From an uncultured Algibacter sp. (GTDB lineage Bacteria; Bacteroidota; Bacteroidia; Flavobacteriales; Flavobacteriaceae): a DNA stretch of 64,000 nt. Position numbers and translations under genes: made by a program. The notes beneath the pieces are model-generated. The model did not search any database. It was not told the DNA's origin and worked only from the letters and a program-made list of their open reading frames with translations. Where the stretch lies: positions 558,001 through 622,000 of the forward strand of contig NZ_CANLGU010000001.1 in the NCBI RefSeq assembly GCF_947490405.1, written 5' to 3'. Positions 28,021 through 37,164 of the stretch are shown here, in pieces (position 1 is the stretch's first letter; each line of letters begins with the position of its first letter).

Positions 28021-28091
28021 TTATTTTATATTGTTATAATTTTAGCAAAACATCTAAGACAATAGGCAATAGCTATTTTTGGCAGATACAC

Positions 28092-28250
28092 CCGCGTTAG
28101 GGATTGCAGCGGCATCCTTTTGTTTTTATATAAAAAACCAAAATTTTAAATAGGCCGCAAGTTATATTAGTAAACTCCTAACCTCTGCTGGCATCACAAA
28201 ACAAAAGATATAGCGAAAAGCCCGACCCGACCTTAGGAGGGAAACGCCCA
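28092..28250 (-). repeat. Interspersed repeat family 1, copy b (inverted)
   Basis: Reverse-oriented copy: GCGTTAGGGATTG at the left and CCGACC ... AAACGCCCA at the right, with a longer central part than copy a. It fills most of the gap between the DUF1272 and PhnA genes. Confidence 0.82.
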
Positions 28251-28254
28251 TAAC

Positions 28255-28833
28255 CTACAACTTTTTAACGTAATCCGTTATAATTACAATTTGTTGCGTA
28301 TCTACTTTACCTTCTATATACTTATCATTTTCTCGATCTAATCTTATATTCCTAACTGCTGTACCTTGTTTAGCCACCATACTTGAGCCTTTTACCTTTA
28401 AGTCTTTTATCAAAACTACGGAGTCGCCATTTTGGAGTATTACCCCATTGCTATCTCTATGGATGATTTTCTCGCTTTCATCTTTATCTTCTCCTGTTGC
28501 TCTGGCGAGTTCCAAAGCATCGTCATCCAAATACATCATGTCTAGTAAATCTCTAGGCCAACCTTCGTTACGAAGGCGTTGCAACATTCTCCAAGCCATT
28601 ATTTGAACCGCTACGTGCTCGCTCCACATACTATCGTTTAAACATCGCCAATGGTTTGGATTCATATCTTCTTCGCCATTTATTTGGTTTAAACATGTTT
28701 TACAAACTAGAACATCATTGGCTACATTTTCGTTTAATGATGGTGGGATGGTATATTGGTTTAAATTTTCAGTAGAAGCACATAATTCGCAAGAGTTGTT
28801 GCTACGGTCTTGTAATGTTTGTAATACGCTCAT
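28255..28833 (-). CDS. phnA: PhnA/YjdM family protein
   Basis: 192 residues from the ATG at 28833 (MSVLQTLQDRS); an in-frame ATG 48 nt upstream is possible but adds an atypical head. An N-terminal zinc-ribbon (CELCAST ... CKTCLNQI) is followed by WRCLNDSMWSE and the conserved C-terminal PhnA domain with NGDSVVLIKDLKVKGSS and IRLDREND. Despite the gene name there is no firm evidence for a role in phosphonate use, and no phn genes are nearby. Confidence 0.9.
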   Translation of the reverse strand: MSVLQTLQDRSNNSCELCASTENLNQYTIPPSLNENVANDVLVCKTCLNQINGEEDMNPNHWRCLNDSMWSEHVAVQIMAWRMLQRLRNEGWPRDLLDMMYLDDDALELARATGEDKDESEKIIHRDSNGVILQNGDSVVLIKDLKVKGSSMVAKQGTAVRNIRLDRENDKYIEGKVDTQQIVIITDYVKKL

Positions 28834-28898
28834 TAAATATTTGTTTAATGCAATATTACATCTAAATTTAAGTGTGAACAAGTTTATATAATAAACAA

Positions 28899-28924
28899 CA
28901 AAGGCTGCATAATGCAGCCTTTTA
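28899..28924 (-). terminator. Terminator of the secreted repeat protein gene
   Basis: AAGGCTGCAT / ATGCAGCCTT stem with a T run on the minus strand, 20 bp past the stop at 28945. Confidence 0.85.
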
Positions 28925-28944
28925 TTATACTATTTTCTAAATTT

Positions 28945-29772
28945 TTACTTTCGTAATTCTGGAACTACCGAGTATATGGCATCACTATGGAAACCTGTAA
29001 AGTATTTTCCTCCTAGTTCGTCCATTTTCTTTTTAGCTGCGTCATCACTCCAATGTGCATTAAACAATTCACCGTCTTTATCAAACATGTCGTTTAAATC
29101 ATCTATTGAACTTAAAAATGTTGCTTCAACAAACTGTCTTTTGTCCGATCCATATGCATGTGCCATTGGATAATAGGCTTTTATGTAATCGTTCTTTTTG
29201 GTAACATGCTCATGATACTCTGTGAATGTTTTCATAAACTCTTCTTCTGATCCATTTTCGGGATATGCAAAATGGCTTACTCGTAAATGCACTATCATAT
29301 CTTTAGCAGCAGGTATAGCAAGCGGTTTAGCAAAGGGCATGGTAGCATAAATCTCATCGGAATGTCTTACCTCATAAAAGTTTGTTTGTTTCTTAAAAAA
29401 GGCATCGCGTTTTTCTTCATCTGGCCAGCCAGCTTTAATTAACTCTTCTGCTTTCTTCGCAGCTAAATCAATAGCATTCCAATTTGGATAAGCTTGAACA
29501 TAGATTAGTTCTGAATTATCAGCAGAAATATTATGCAAATAGAAACCTGCAGCCATAACATACTCATTCTTCTTGGTTACTTTGTCCATAAACTCCTTTT
29601 CAACGGCTTTCCAATCGTCCATTGTAAAGTCATCGTTATCCATATTCCAATGCATGGTGGTCATGGTAACGTACTCTGGTGCTTGAGATTCATCTTGAGC
29701 TGAAATAAATTGTACTGGAAAAAGCAATAGCATCATAGCAATTGCCAAAAATAATTGGTTGGTTGTTTTCAT
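28945..29772 (-). CDS. Secreted protein with internal duplication, unknown function
   Basis: 275 residues with signal peptide (~1-25, FPVQFISAQ). The mature part contains two copies of a ~115-residue unit: each has VTKKN(E/D)Y, a YVQAY or VEATF strand, a helical DDLN/AIDLAA segment and an end of the form HSDAIY(S/A)(V/T)(V/M)P. This looks like a duplicated ferredoxin-like (dimeric alpha+beta barrel) fold collapsed into one chain. I do not recognise a named family. It has its own terminator and no operon partner. Confidence 0.85.
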   Translation of the reverse strand: MKTTNQLFLAIAMMLLLFPVQFISAQDESQAPEYVTMTTMHWNMDNDDFTMDDWKAVEKEFMDKVTKKNEYVMAAGFYLHNISADNSELIYVQAYPNWNAIDLAAKKAEELIKAGWPDEEKRDAFFKKQTNFYEVRHSDEIYATMPFAKPLAIPAAKDMIVHLRVSHFAYPENGSEEEFMKTFTEYHEHVTKKNDYIKAYYPMAHAYGSDKRQFVEATFLSSIDDLNDMFDKDGELFNAHWSDDAAKKKMDELGGKYFTGFHSDAIYSVVPELRK

Positions 29773-29893
29773 AATCTGTTAAAAATTAAAGTTAATATAT
29801 GGGTTAATTAAATACTACTTTAAGATTTAAGGGCTTTTGATTATGCTATAAAATGTATTAGGAAAATAGAGAGATTATAAATATAGGTAAAAA

Positions 29894-30277
29894 CTATTGA
29901 TTATCAGGATTTTGCTCAATCAAAGTAGCTCGCATCTTTTTAGTCATCCCTTTTACTACCATATCGTAAGAATGGTCTATCAATTCTGTTATCAATTTTG
30001 GTTTCAATTCACCTTCAAAAATATTTATGGTATTCCAGTGTTTGTTGCTTACGTAAGGTCCTGCATAAATGCTATTATATTGCTCGCGTAGTTCTTCGGT
30101 GTATTCTGGATTGCATTTTAAAGTTATTGTTCCTTCGCCTTTATCCCACAATCGTAATGGCGCTAATAAAAACATTTTGGTAAGCACTTTAAAAACAAGT
30201 GTATGATCATCAAAAGGAAAACTTTCAGAAGTTCCTTTTTTACTTAAACAATATCTTCTAATTTGCTCAATATCCAC
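29894..30277 (-). CDS. MmcQ/YjbR family protein
   Basis: 127 residues matching the YjbR/CyaY-like fold: N-terminal IRRYCLSKKGTSESFPFDD, VFKVLTKMFLL, LKCNPEYTEELREQY and NKHWNTINI. These proteins are described as DNA-binding-like but their role is unclear. It stands alone, followed on the upstream side by repeat copy 1c. Confidence 0.92.
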   Translation of the reverse strand: MDIEQIRRYCLSKKGTSESFPFDDHTLVFKVLTKMFLLAPLRLWDKGEGTITLKCNPEYTEELREQYNSIYAGPYVSNKHWNTINIFEGELKPKLITELIDHSYDMVVKGMTKKMRATLIEQNPDNQ

Positions 30278-30307
30278 TGTAGTTTATTAAATTATAATCA
30301 ATAATTT

Positions 30308-30396
30308 GGGCGTTACCCACAAGGGGTCGCGCTTTCGGCAGTCGCTACCTCCTAACGTCGGTGAGCTTCAACAAATGCCTCAATCCCTAACGCGGG
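30308..30396 (+). repeat. Interspersed repeat family 1, copy c
   Basis: GGGCGTTACCCACAAGG at the left, CGCTTTCGGC inside and CAATCCCTAACGCGGG at the right; about 89 bp, filling the gap between the YjbR and DUF4230 genes. Confidence 0.85.
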
Positions 30397-30418
30397 TCTA
30401 TCAGCCAAAGCTAGTATT

Positions 30419-31027
30419 CTATTCTAGTAATTTTTTATCCGCACCATCAATCTCTAGTGCCGAATAGTCTAACTTCCAACCAATAGTTTCAACAATGGTT
30501 TCAATAAGCAAAATAGTTTCTAAAGCTTCTTTTTGAGCCACTTCTATCAATCCACTCTCGGGTATTTTATCTTGAATATGTTGTTTTGCTTCGTTATGCA
30601 AACCGGTTAAATCGTTAGCTTCAAATTTATTAAAATAGCCATCAGACTTATCATAATAATTCAAGTTAGTCTCTATCGAAAGTACTTCTGGCTGCGGAAA
30701 ATTTTTTAAAACAATCTTCTTTTTATCAGTATCTGCCTGTAAATCAATTTTAGCCAAATCATAACCCACATGTGCTTTTGCGTTAATTACAACAAGCGCT
30801 TTCTTTTTACTTGTTAAGAGTTTTAAAAACCTCTGTTTTACATCTTCGTAATGATAAATTTCAGCAAAATCACCTTCTACTGTAATAAACTTACATACCT
30901 TTTTAATCTTATCTAAAAGTATGGTAGATTGCGAATTTACAAGCTGTTTCTTCTTTATAGATTTTAAAACAGTTACAACGCCTAACGTAACTAAAATGGC
31001 AATAATGGCGACTAAAAAAACTTCCAT
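30419..31027 (-). CDS. DUF4230 membrane-anchored protein
   Basis: 202 residues. One N-terminal TM anchor (~3-20) is followed by a soluble domain with the DUF4230 features KVCKFITVEGDFAEIY, KALVVINAKAHVGYDL and VLSIETNLNYYDKSDG. The role is unknown. It directly abuts the cyclase gene (start 31027, next stop 31028), forming a minus-strand run cyclase-DUF4230 fed by hemW. Confidence 0.88.
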   Translation of the reverse strand: MEVFLVAIIAILVTLGVVTVLKSIKKKQLVNSQSTILLDKIKKVCKFITVEGDFAEIYHYEDVKQRFLKLLTSKKKALVVINAKAHVGYDLAKIDLQADTDKKKIVLKNFPQPEVLSIETNLNYYDKSDGYFNKFEANDLTGLHNEAKQHIQDKIPESGLIEVAQKEALETILLIETIVETIGWKLDYSALEIDGADKKLLE

Positions 31028-31777
31028 TTAACTTATAACTTTATATAAAATAGGTTTACTTGGTGAGGCATCATTCTCAAACGGTGCTATTTGTAAATTT
31101 AAAAAATACTCACCATCTTCAATTTTATTAGATACATAAATAAACTCGGTAATTGTAGCATCTAATCGTAACTTTCCCTCTGTATTCCAAAAGGCATTAT
31201 GCCCCAATAATTCTCCTCCGTCTTTTTCTCTGTCTATACTTGGTAAATCAATTAACAAATGTTTTATGCCCTTATCAACTAAAAATTTAACAGCATCTGC
31301 TTTTAAATAAGGCCAGTTAGTATTAGAATATTGCCTTGAAAATTTATCTCTAGTATTAGGTATTGTTCTAATAACCACGGCATCCCTTTTTTTATTTCCT
31401 AAGACAAATTGCAATTGTTTTTTTGAAATAACTTTATCTTTCATAAAATTTTCTGGTGCAACAGTAATAACTTCTGCTAAAAAAAAGAAGGTTTTTAAGT
31501 GCTTATTTATAGAATATACTTTTTCTGTAATATGACCAACACATTCAGTATGTGTACCATGTGCATGTGGATTAAATTGAATATTATTAAAATTAACACT
31601 TGCGCCTTCACTTACAGCCGCAGTCCACTCACCATCTTTTACAGGTTCAATTTTAGGTTCATCAACATACCATGCATTTACATTATTTTTTGATGATACA
31701 AGTGGCATGGAAATGTCTAGAGGTTCTGATAAATCTATTTGAAGTTTTCTAGAGTTGTATTGTATGGTTGCAATCAA
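31028..31777 (-). CDS. Cyclase family protein (kynurenine formamidase-like metal hydrolase)
   Basis: 249 residues. The cyclase-family metal site HxGTHxD/E is seen as NPHAHGTHTECVGH. LLIDLPSIDREKDGG and the C-terminal GEYFLNLQIAPF fit the same fold. Members hydrolyse N-formylkynurenine or related amides, but without other tryptophan-pathway genes nearby the substrate is open. The start overlaps the stop of hemW by 4 nt (ATGA), so translation is coupled. Confidence 0.9.
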   Translation of the reverse strand: MIATIQYNSRKLQIDLSEPLDISMPLVSSKNNVNAWYVDEPKIEPVKDGEWTAAVSEGASVNFNNIQFNPHAHGTHTECVGHITEKVYSINKHLKTFFFLAEVITVAPENFMKDKVISKKQLQFVLGNKKRDAVVIRTIPNTRDKFSRQYSNTNWPYLKADAVKFLVDKGIKHLLIDLPSIDREKDGGELLGHNAFWNTEGKLRLDATITEFIYVSNKIEDGEYFLNLQIAPFENDASPSKPILYKVIS

Positions 31778-32907
31778 GATAAATTAATTTTAAAAAGGTC
31801 TGAGGCTATTCCATCACTTAAAAATTTTCCTTTTTTTGTGGTTCGTAATTTGTCATCATCAAGATACAATAAATGTTTCTTAATATAAATATCTGACTGT
31901 TGTAAAAGGTACTTTTTATAATTTTTACCAAAATCACTTTCTACTTTTTCTAAAGACACGCCCCAAATAGTTCTTAAACCCGTCATAACATATTCATTGA
32001 ACTTATCTGTTACAGAAAGTGTTTCTATTTCTAATGGTAATTTATTTTGCTGAATACTTTTAATGTACTTTGTATTGTTAGACACGTTCCAACTCCGTTG
32101 GTCACCATTAAACGAATGTGCCGAAGGTCCGATACCTAAATAGGACTTCCCTAACCAATAGGAAGAATTATTTTTACTAAAATAGTTGGGCTTACCAAAA
32201 TTTGAAAGTTCGTAATTAATAAAACCTGAGTTTTCTAATTTATCTACAAGAATATCAAATTGCTCTTGCGCCAAATCATCATCAACATTATCAATAACAC
32301 CTTTTTTTATAAATGTTTCTAAGGCTGTTTTGGGTTCAACCGTTAAGGCATAACAAGACATATGCGGTACGTTATATGATAAAGCGGTTTCTATATTTTT
32401 AATCCACTCTTCATTACTCAACCCCGGAATTCCGTAAATTAAATCAATTGAAATATTATCAAAATAACGCGTAGCTTCTGATAAACATGATTTTGCTTCT
32501 ATTTCATTATGTGCGCGATTCATTAACTTTAAGTCTCGCTCAAAAAACGATTGAATTCCAATGCTTAATCGATTTATCGGACTTTCAGTTAATCCTTTTA
32601 TTATATAGTTGGATAAATCGTCTGGGTTAGCTTCTAGAGTGATTTCTGGGTTTTTAATAACAGGATAGTTTTTATAAACCGTATTTACGAGTAATTCTAA
32701 TTCATTTCTATTTAATAAACTTGGAGTACCACCACCAAAATAAATAGTTTCTACGGTCTCATTTTGAAGTTCATCCTTTCTTAATTGCAATTCTTTAATC
32801 AAACATTGAATGAGATCATCTTTCTTTTTTAAAGATGTCGAAAAATGAAAATCGCAATAATAACATGCTTGTTTGCAAAATGGTATGTGAATGTAGATGC
32901 CGGCCAT
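31774..32907 (-). CDS. hemW: HemW-like radical SAM protein (heme chaperone)
   Basis: 377 residues. The radical SAM CxxxCxxC motif is near the start (IPFCKQACYYCDFH; Cys11, Cys15, Cys18), followed by YFGGGTPSLL and the HemW-typical INRLSIGIQSF and WLGKSYLGIGPSAHS. The C-terminal winged-helix HemW domain is present. HemW proteins bind heme and deliver it to respiratory proteins; they are often mislabelled as oxygen-independent coproporphyrinogen oxidases. It meets ruvC at one shared base. Confidence 0.94.
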   Translation of the reverse strand: MAGIYIHIPFCKQACYYCDFHFSTSLKKKDDLIQCLIKELQLRKDELQNETVETIYFGGGTPSLLNRNELELLVNTVYKNYPVIKNPEITLEANPDDLSNYIIKGLTESPINRLSIGIQSFFERDLKLMNRAHNEIEAKSCLSEATRYFDNISIDLIYGIPGLSNEEWIKNIETALSYNVPHMSCYALTVEPKTALETFIKKGVIDNVDDDLAQEQFDILVDKLENSGFINYELSNFGKPNYFSKNNSSYWLGKSYLGIGPSAHSFNGDQRSWNVSNNTKYIKSIQQNKLPLEIETLSVTDKFNEYVMTGLRTIWGVSLEKVESDFGKNYKKYLLQQSDIYIKKHLLYLDDDKLRTTKKGKFLSDGIASDLFKINLS

Positions 32908-33461
32908 TATTTTTTAACCCGTCCTTCATTCTGCTTAACAAAAGCACTCCATCCAGAATAACTTTTACCTACTTCAATCCTTCCAGAATTATAAAAATGA
33001 CAAACCGCAGCAGCTAAACCATCAGTAGCATCTAAATTTTTGGGTAATGTTTTTAATCCCAATAAACTTTGCAGCATTTTAGCAACTTGCTCTTTACTGG
33101 CATTTCCATTACCCGTAATAGCCATCTTTATTTTTTTAGGCAGATATTCTGTTATGGGGATCTCTCGACTCAAACCTGCAGCCATAGCTACACCTTGTGC
33201 TCTACCTAGCTTCAACATACTTTGTACGTTTTTACCAAAAAAGGGAGCTTCAATAGCAATTTCATCAGGATTGTGAGTATCTATTAATTCAATTGTACGC
33301 TCAAAAATGAGTTTTAATTTCAAATAATGGTCGCTGTACTTTTTTAAATCGAGTTCATTAAGTTGAACAAACTCCATCTTTTTACCAACCACTTTTATAA
33401 GTCCAAAACCCATAATGGTTGTCCCAGGGTCTATCCCTAAAATAATTCTTTCCTTTTGCAT
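32907..33461 (-). CDS. ruvC: Holliday junction endonuclease RuvC
   Basis: 184 residues from the ATG at 33461 (MQKERIILGIDPGTT); an in-frame ATG 7 codons upstream lies within the previous gene and is unlikely. The acidic catalytic residues are in place: Asp11 in GIDPGT, Glu in AIEAPFFGKN and the terminal Asp in ATDGLAAAVCH. RuvC cuts Holliday junctions with RuvAB. The start overlaps the preceding stop as TAATG. Confidence 0.97.
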   Translation of the reverse strand: MQKERIILGIDPGTTIMGFGLIKVVGKKMEFVQLNELDLKKYSDHYLKLKLIFERTIELIDTHNPDEIAIEAPFFGKNVQSMLKLGRAQGVAMAAGLSREIPITEYLPKKIKMAITGNGNASKEQVAKMLQSLLGLKTLPKNLDATDGLAAAVCHFYNSGRIEVGKSYSGWSAFVKQNEGRVKK

Positions 33462-34099
33462 TAATCTCCACAATAATAACAACCACTCAGCGAAATAGAT
33501 GCGCCAAAAGTTAGGGTTAATAAATCGCCATTAAAAGACCCGATACCACTAGAAACAGGATTAAAATCCTTACCAAATCCCAAAACATAAGAGGTATCAA
33601 GGTAAATGGTAAGCTTATCTGAAATACCATAATGAAATTCAATACCACCCATAGCATTCAAATACGAGGCTTTATTATCTCCAAAATTCCCCAATGGCTT
33701 AATTATAGAATATCCAGGACCAGCATGAATAAAAGTTCCCATTTTATCAGAAAAACTTATCAAACTAGAGGCATCAAAAACCAATTGTACATTTATACGA
33801 GAGTAATTTAGCTTAAATTCTGGTGAATTGTCTGCGTTTGAAAACCGATTATAACCAAAATCTAATTTCGCTCCCAATTTGGGTTTAAACATATATTGCA
33901 ACCCTAAGTTTATTGTTGGAAAGTTTATAGAATTTGCTTCAAAATTATTTACAAATCCATTTGAAGATGGACTATTTACCCCCAAAGCAAATTGGGCTTT
34001 TACCGTGCTTGTATCACCTTGCGAAAAACAGAAAACACTGTAAAAACATGTGCTAAATAAAAACCAAAAAAACGTATTCAATTTAAAATTTGAGACCAT
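33461..34099 (-). CDS. Outer-membrane beta-barrel protein (OmpA-like barrel)
   Basis: 212 residues with signal peptide (~1-27, ending FCFSQG). The mature part is an eight-stranded-type barrel: alternating aromatic strands such as INLGLQYMFKPKLGAKLDFGY and TIYLDTSYVLGFG. It ends unusually in SGCYYCGD, with two cysteines, instead of a terminal aromatic residue. Function is unknown. It is transcribed into ruvC with a one-base overlap. Confidence 0.85.
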   Translation of the reverse strand: MVSNFKLNTFFWFLFSTCFYSVFCFSQGDTSTVKAQFALGVNSPSSNGFVNNFEANSINFPTINLGLQYMFKPKLGAKLDFGYNRFSNADNSPEFKLNYSRINVQLVFDASSLISFSDKMGTFIHAGPGYSIIKPLGNFGDNKASYLNAMGGIEFHYGISDKLTIYLDTSYVLGFGKDFNPVSSGIGSFNGDLLTLTFGASISLSGCYYCGD

Positions 34100-34132
34100 A
34101 TGGTTATATTGGTTTAATTTGCATCACGAAAC

Positions 34133-35104
34133 ATGTACGCGCTACCATACAAAACTAAACAATTCTTTTTTGTGTTTATTAAGTTAAGCATTGTTGTTGG
34201 CGCATGCTATTTCATCTATGAAAAATTAACAAACAATGACGCATTAAGTTTTTCTAACTTTACGCAAATTTTGATAAAAAACAACGTTTTTTCATCAAAA
34301 AACATCATTTTTTTACTCATTTTAAGCTTTTTTAACTGGTTTTTAGAAATTGCAAAATGGAAAAAACTCGTTAGCAACGTAAAAAAAATCACTTTAAAAG
34401 GTGCCTTAGAACAAAGTTTAGGAGCTTTAACCGCATCTTTATTTACACCTAATCGAATTGGCGAATACGGAGCCAAGGCCGTTTATTACACAACAAAATT
34501 TAGAAAACGCATAATGCTTGTTAACCTCATAAGTAATGTTTTGCAAATGAGTATTACAACCATTTTGGGAATTATCGGGTTTGGTATTTATGTTACTAAA
34601 TACAATCTCGAAATAGATTATTTTAAAATCGCTCGCTTTTTTGTTTTTGTAGTTATTGCTATTATTTTATTAGGGTTTGGAATCACTAAAAGCACATTTA
34701 CTATCAAAGGGTTTTCAATTGATAAACTTAAAACCTTCATTATTAAATACCCAAAAGGCAAGCTGCTTGCGGGATTTATATTATCATTTTTTAGATATAT
34801 CATTTTTTCTTTTCAGTTTTATGTATTACTCTACATATTCAAAATAAATTTAGGATACTTAGATGCTATGGTCATTATAACCTCCATGTATTTATTAGCT
34901 TCGATAGTGCCCTCTATTTTTATTTTTGATGTAGTTATAAAAGGCAGTATCGCAGTATACTTATTCTCTCTAGCTGGTGTAAACGAATTAATTATATTAT
35001 CCATTATCACAATAATGTGGCTACTAAATGTTGTAATTCCTAGTATATTTGGCAGCTATTATGTACTTAATTTCAACTTTCCAAAAAGTGACGATGACTT
35101 ATGA
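34133..35104 (+). CDS. Lysylphosphatidylglycerol synthase-like TM protein (UPF0104)
   Basis: 323 residues with about eight membrane helices. It carries the flippase-like LPG_synthase_TM pattern: LTASLFTPNRIGEYGAKAVYY in the centre and the paired IVPSIFIFDVVIKGS later. These proteins are thought to handle lipid or polyprenyl intermediates across the inner membrane. The stop overlaps the start of a GT2 glycosyltransferase by 4 nt, suggesting a joint role in glycolipid or envelope glycan synthesis (inference). Confidence 0.88.
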   Translation: MYALPYKTKQFFFVFIKLSIVVGACYFIYEKLTNNDALSFSNFTQILIKNNVFSSKNIIFLLILSFFNWFLEIAKWKKLVSNVKKITLKGALEQSLGALTASLFTPNRIGEYGAKAVYYTTKFRKRIMLVNLISNVLQMSITTILGIIGFGIYVTKYNLEIDYFKIARFFVFVVIAIILLGFGITKSTFTIKGFSIDKLKTFIIKYPKGKLLAGFILSFFRYIIFSFQFYVLLYIFKINLGYLDAMVIITSMYLLASIVPSIFIFDVVIKGSIAVYLFSLAGVNELIILSIITIMWLLNVVIPSIFGSYYVLNFNFPKSDDDL

Positions 35105-36213
35105 TATTAACTAGCCTTATCATCACAATTATTTACTTGTTCTTAATCGGAAAATTTATAATAGGCTTTAATAAAGTCTCCATTTTTAAGTTAACAAATA
35201 CTCCTGCAAAAACTCAATTTTCAATACTCATTCCTTTTAGAAATGAAGCTGAAAATTTACCTGCTTTATTAGAATCTATCAACGCATTAAACTACCCTAA
35301 CCAGTTTTTTGAAATTATTTTTATTGATGACAATTCTGAAGATAATTCCGCTGAAATAGTACAAAAAACTTCAGCAGAATTCAAACTCATTTTAAATAAT
35401 AGACAAACAAAATCTCCAAAAAAAGATGCCATTACCTCTGCTATAAAAAAGGCTAAATACGAATGGATTATAACCACAGATGCCGATTGTATAATACCAA
35501 AATATTGGCTTGATAGTTTTAACGAGTATATTCAAAAAAACGATGTTGTTTCTATTGCTGCACCAGTAGCTTATATTGAAGAACAATCCTTTTTAGACCA
35601 ATTCCAAATCTTGGATATATTGAGTTTACAAGGTGCTACCATTGGTGGTTTTGGCATTAACAAACCATTTTTGTGTAACGGTGCAAATTTTGCTTACAAG
35701 AAATCTATTTTTAAAAAACTAAACGGTTTTAAAGGCAATACTAACGTTGCCAGTGGAGACGATATTTTCCTGCTCGAAAAAATTGCTAAAGCATATCCCA
35801 AGCAACTTCATTATTTAAAATGCCAACACGCTATTATTAAAACAAAATCGCAACCCTATTGGAATGCTTTATTCTCACAAAGAGTACGTTGGAGTGCTAA
35901 AACTAGCCAATATAATAACTGGTTTGGAAAAGTTACTGGACTTGTTGTTTTACTTATAAATTTGCTTATCATTACAAACTTAATACTCACCTGTTTTGGT
36001 GTTATAAATATTAAAATTCTATTTTATATACTGGTTATAAAATTTAGTATAGATTTCTTTTTAGTTTATAAATCTGCTTCATTTTTTAATCAAAAACACA
36101 TCCTAAAAAGTTATGCACTAGGTTTTATTGTGTACCCATTTTTTAGTGTTTATATTGCCATTGCTTCTCTGTTTTTGGGTTACAAATGGAAAGACAGGTA
36201 CTTTAAAAAATAA
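35101..36213 (+). CDS. Family 2 glycosyltransferase, membrane-bound
   Basis: 370 residues. An N-terminal TM helix precedes a GT-A domain with SILIPFRNEAENLPALL, FIDDNSEDNS and the DxD-type TTDADCIIP; the QxxRW motif appears as FSQRVRWSAKT. Two or three TM helices close the protein (~290-365). It transfers a sugar from a nucleotide donor at the cytoplasmic face. It is translationally coupled to the UPF0104 gene. Confidence 0.93.
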   Translation: MILTSLIITIIYLFLIGKFIIGFNKVSIFKLTNTPAKTQFSILIPFRNEAENLPALLESINALNYPNQFFEIIFIDDNSEDNSAEIVQKTSAEFKLILNNRQTKSPKKDAITSAIKKAKYEWIITTDADCIIPKYWLDSFNEYIQKNDVVSIAAPVAYIEEQSFLDQFQILDILSLQGATIGGFGINKPFLCNGANFAYKKSIFKKLNGFKGNTNVASGDDIFLLEKIAKAYPKQLHYLKCQHAIIKTKSQPYWNALFSQRVRWSAKTSQYNNWFGKVTGLVVLLINLLIITNLILTCFGVINIKILFYILVIKFSIDFFLVYKSASFFNQKHILKSYALGFIVYPFFSVYIAIASLFLGYKWKDRYFKK

Positions 36214-36233
36214 TTTTAGTAGTTTTATCACTC

Positions 36234-36968
36234 ATGGACTTATTCAAAAAAACGTCAAACCCAGCATTTAACAATTACTTCTTTGGTGAAAGAAATACTT
36301 CACCTAAAACAATGTCTGTGACGGGTATTTTTATAAAATCAATGTTATCCATTGCCATAATTGTTATTATATCCATAGGCATGTGGCGACTTCACGAACA
36401 AGGAGTAAAAATTAAATGGTATTCATTGGGTGGCATGCTAGCCGCAATAATTATCAGTATTGTTATTTCTGTTCGTCAACATTGGGCACACATTTTAGTA
36501 CCGCTTTATGCTATAGCCAAAGGATTTTTCCTGGGTGCTATGACGGTTTATGCACACGCCCAATTTCCTAATTTACCCTACCAAGCCATTGGCATAACCA
36601 TCGTTACATTTGTCGTTATGTTGTTACTCTATCAAACACGACTTATTGTAGTTACCAAAAAACTTCGCAGCGTTATCATAACTGCAGCAGCAAGTATTTT
36701 CGTTATCTATCTTATCTCATGGATTTTAAGCTTTTTCGGAATACAAGTATTTATATGGGGCACCTCATGGCCAGCCATTATATTTAATATTCTGGCAGCC
36801 ATTTTCGCCTCATTATCCCTACTTCTCGATTTTGATTACATTGAGCGTCACAAAAACAAATCACCAAAATATAAAGAGTGGCTCGCTACTTGGGGGCTTT
36901 TAGTAACCCTAGTTTGGTTATACATGGAAGTGTTAAGGCTTATGCGAAAACTAGCCATAAGATTTTAA
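36234..36968 (+). CDS. Bax inhibitor-1/YccA family membrane protein
   Basis: 244 residues with seven predicted TM helices. The family features are KTMSVTGIFIKSM near the start, FFLGAMTVYAHAQFP, and the C-terminal LLLDFDYIERHKNKSPKYKEW, which matches the BI-1 acidic pore region. It follows the GT2 gene by 20 bp in the same direction, so it is probably co-transcribed. Bacterial BI-1 proteins may be ion or pH-sensitive leak channels; the role here is unknown. Confidence 0.9.
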   Translation: MDLFKKTSNPAFNNYFFGERNTSPKTMSVTGIFIKSMLSIAIIVIISIGMWRLHEQGVKIKWYSLGGMLAAIIISIVISVRQHWAHILVPLYAIAKGFFLGAMTVYAHAQFPNLPYQAIGITIVTFVVMLLLYQTRLIVVTKKLRSVIITAAASIFVIYLISWILSFFGIQVFIWGTSWPAIIFNILAAIFASLSLLLDFDYIERHKNKSPKYKEWLATWGLLVTLVWLYMEVLRLMRKLAIRF

Positions 36969-36975
36969 TAATTAT

Positions 36976-37113
36976 GGCGTTACCCTCTCCTAAGGTCGGG
37001 GTCGGGCTTTCCGTTACAATCTTTTTGTAAGCTTCGCTTCGATATCTTCAACCAAAAAATATTTTGGTCTCGATAATCTCACAAAAAGGATTTCCACTAC
37101 AATCCCTAACGCA
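36976..37113 (+). repeat. Interspersed repeat family 1, copy d
   Basis: GGCGTTACCC at the left, GTCGGGCTTTCCG inside and CAATCCCTAACGCA-like right end, with a longer palindromic middle (CTTCGCTTCGA..., ATATTTTGGT). About 138 bp between convergent genes. Confidence 0.82.
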
Positions 37114-37164
37114 ACCTATCCGCCATAGTAGTTTCACTAATGCAAACTAATTCTAATCAAAAAA

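Noticed and set aside
28255-28833. Phosphonate utilisation gene
   Set aside because: The PhnA family name is historical; no C-P lyase genes are present.
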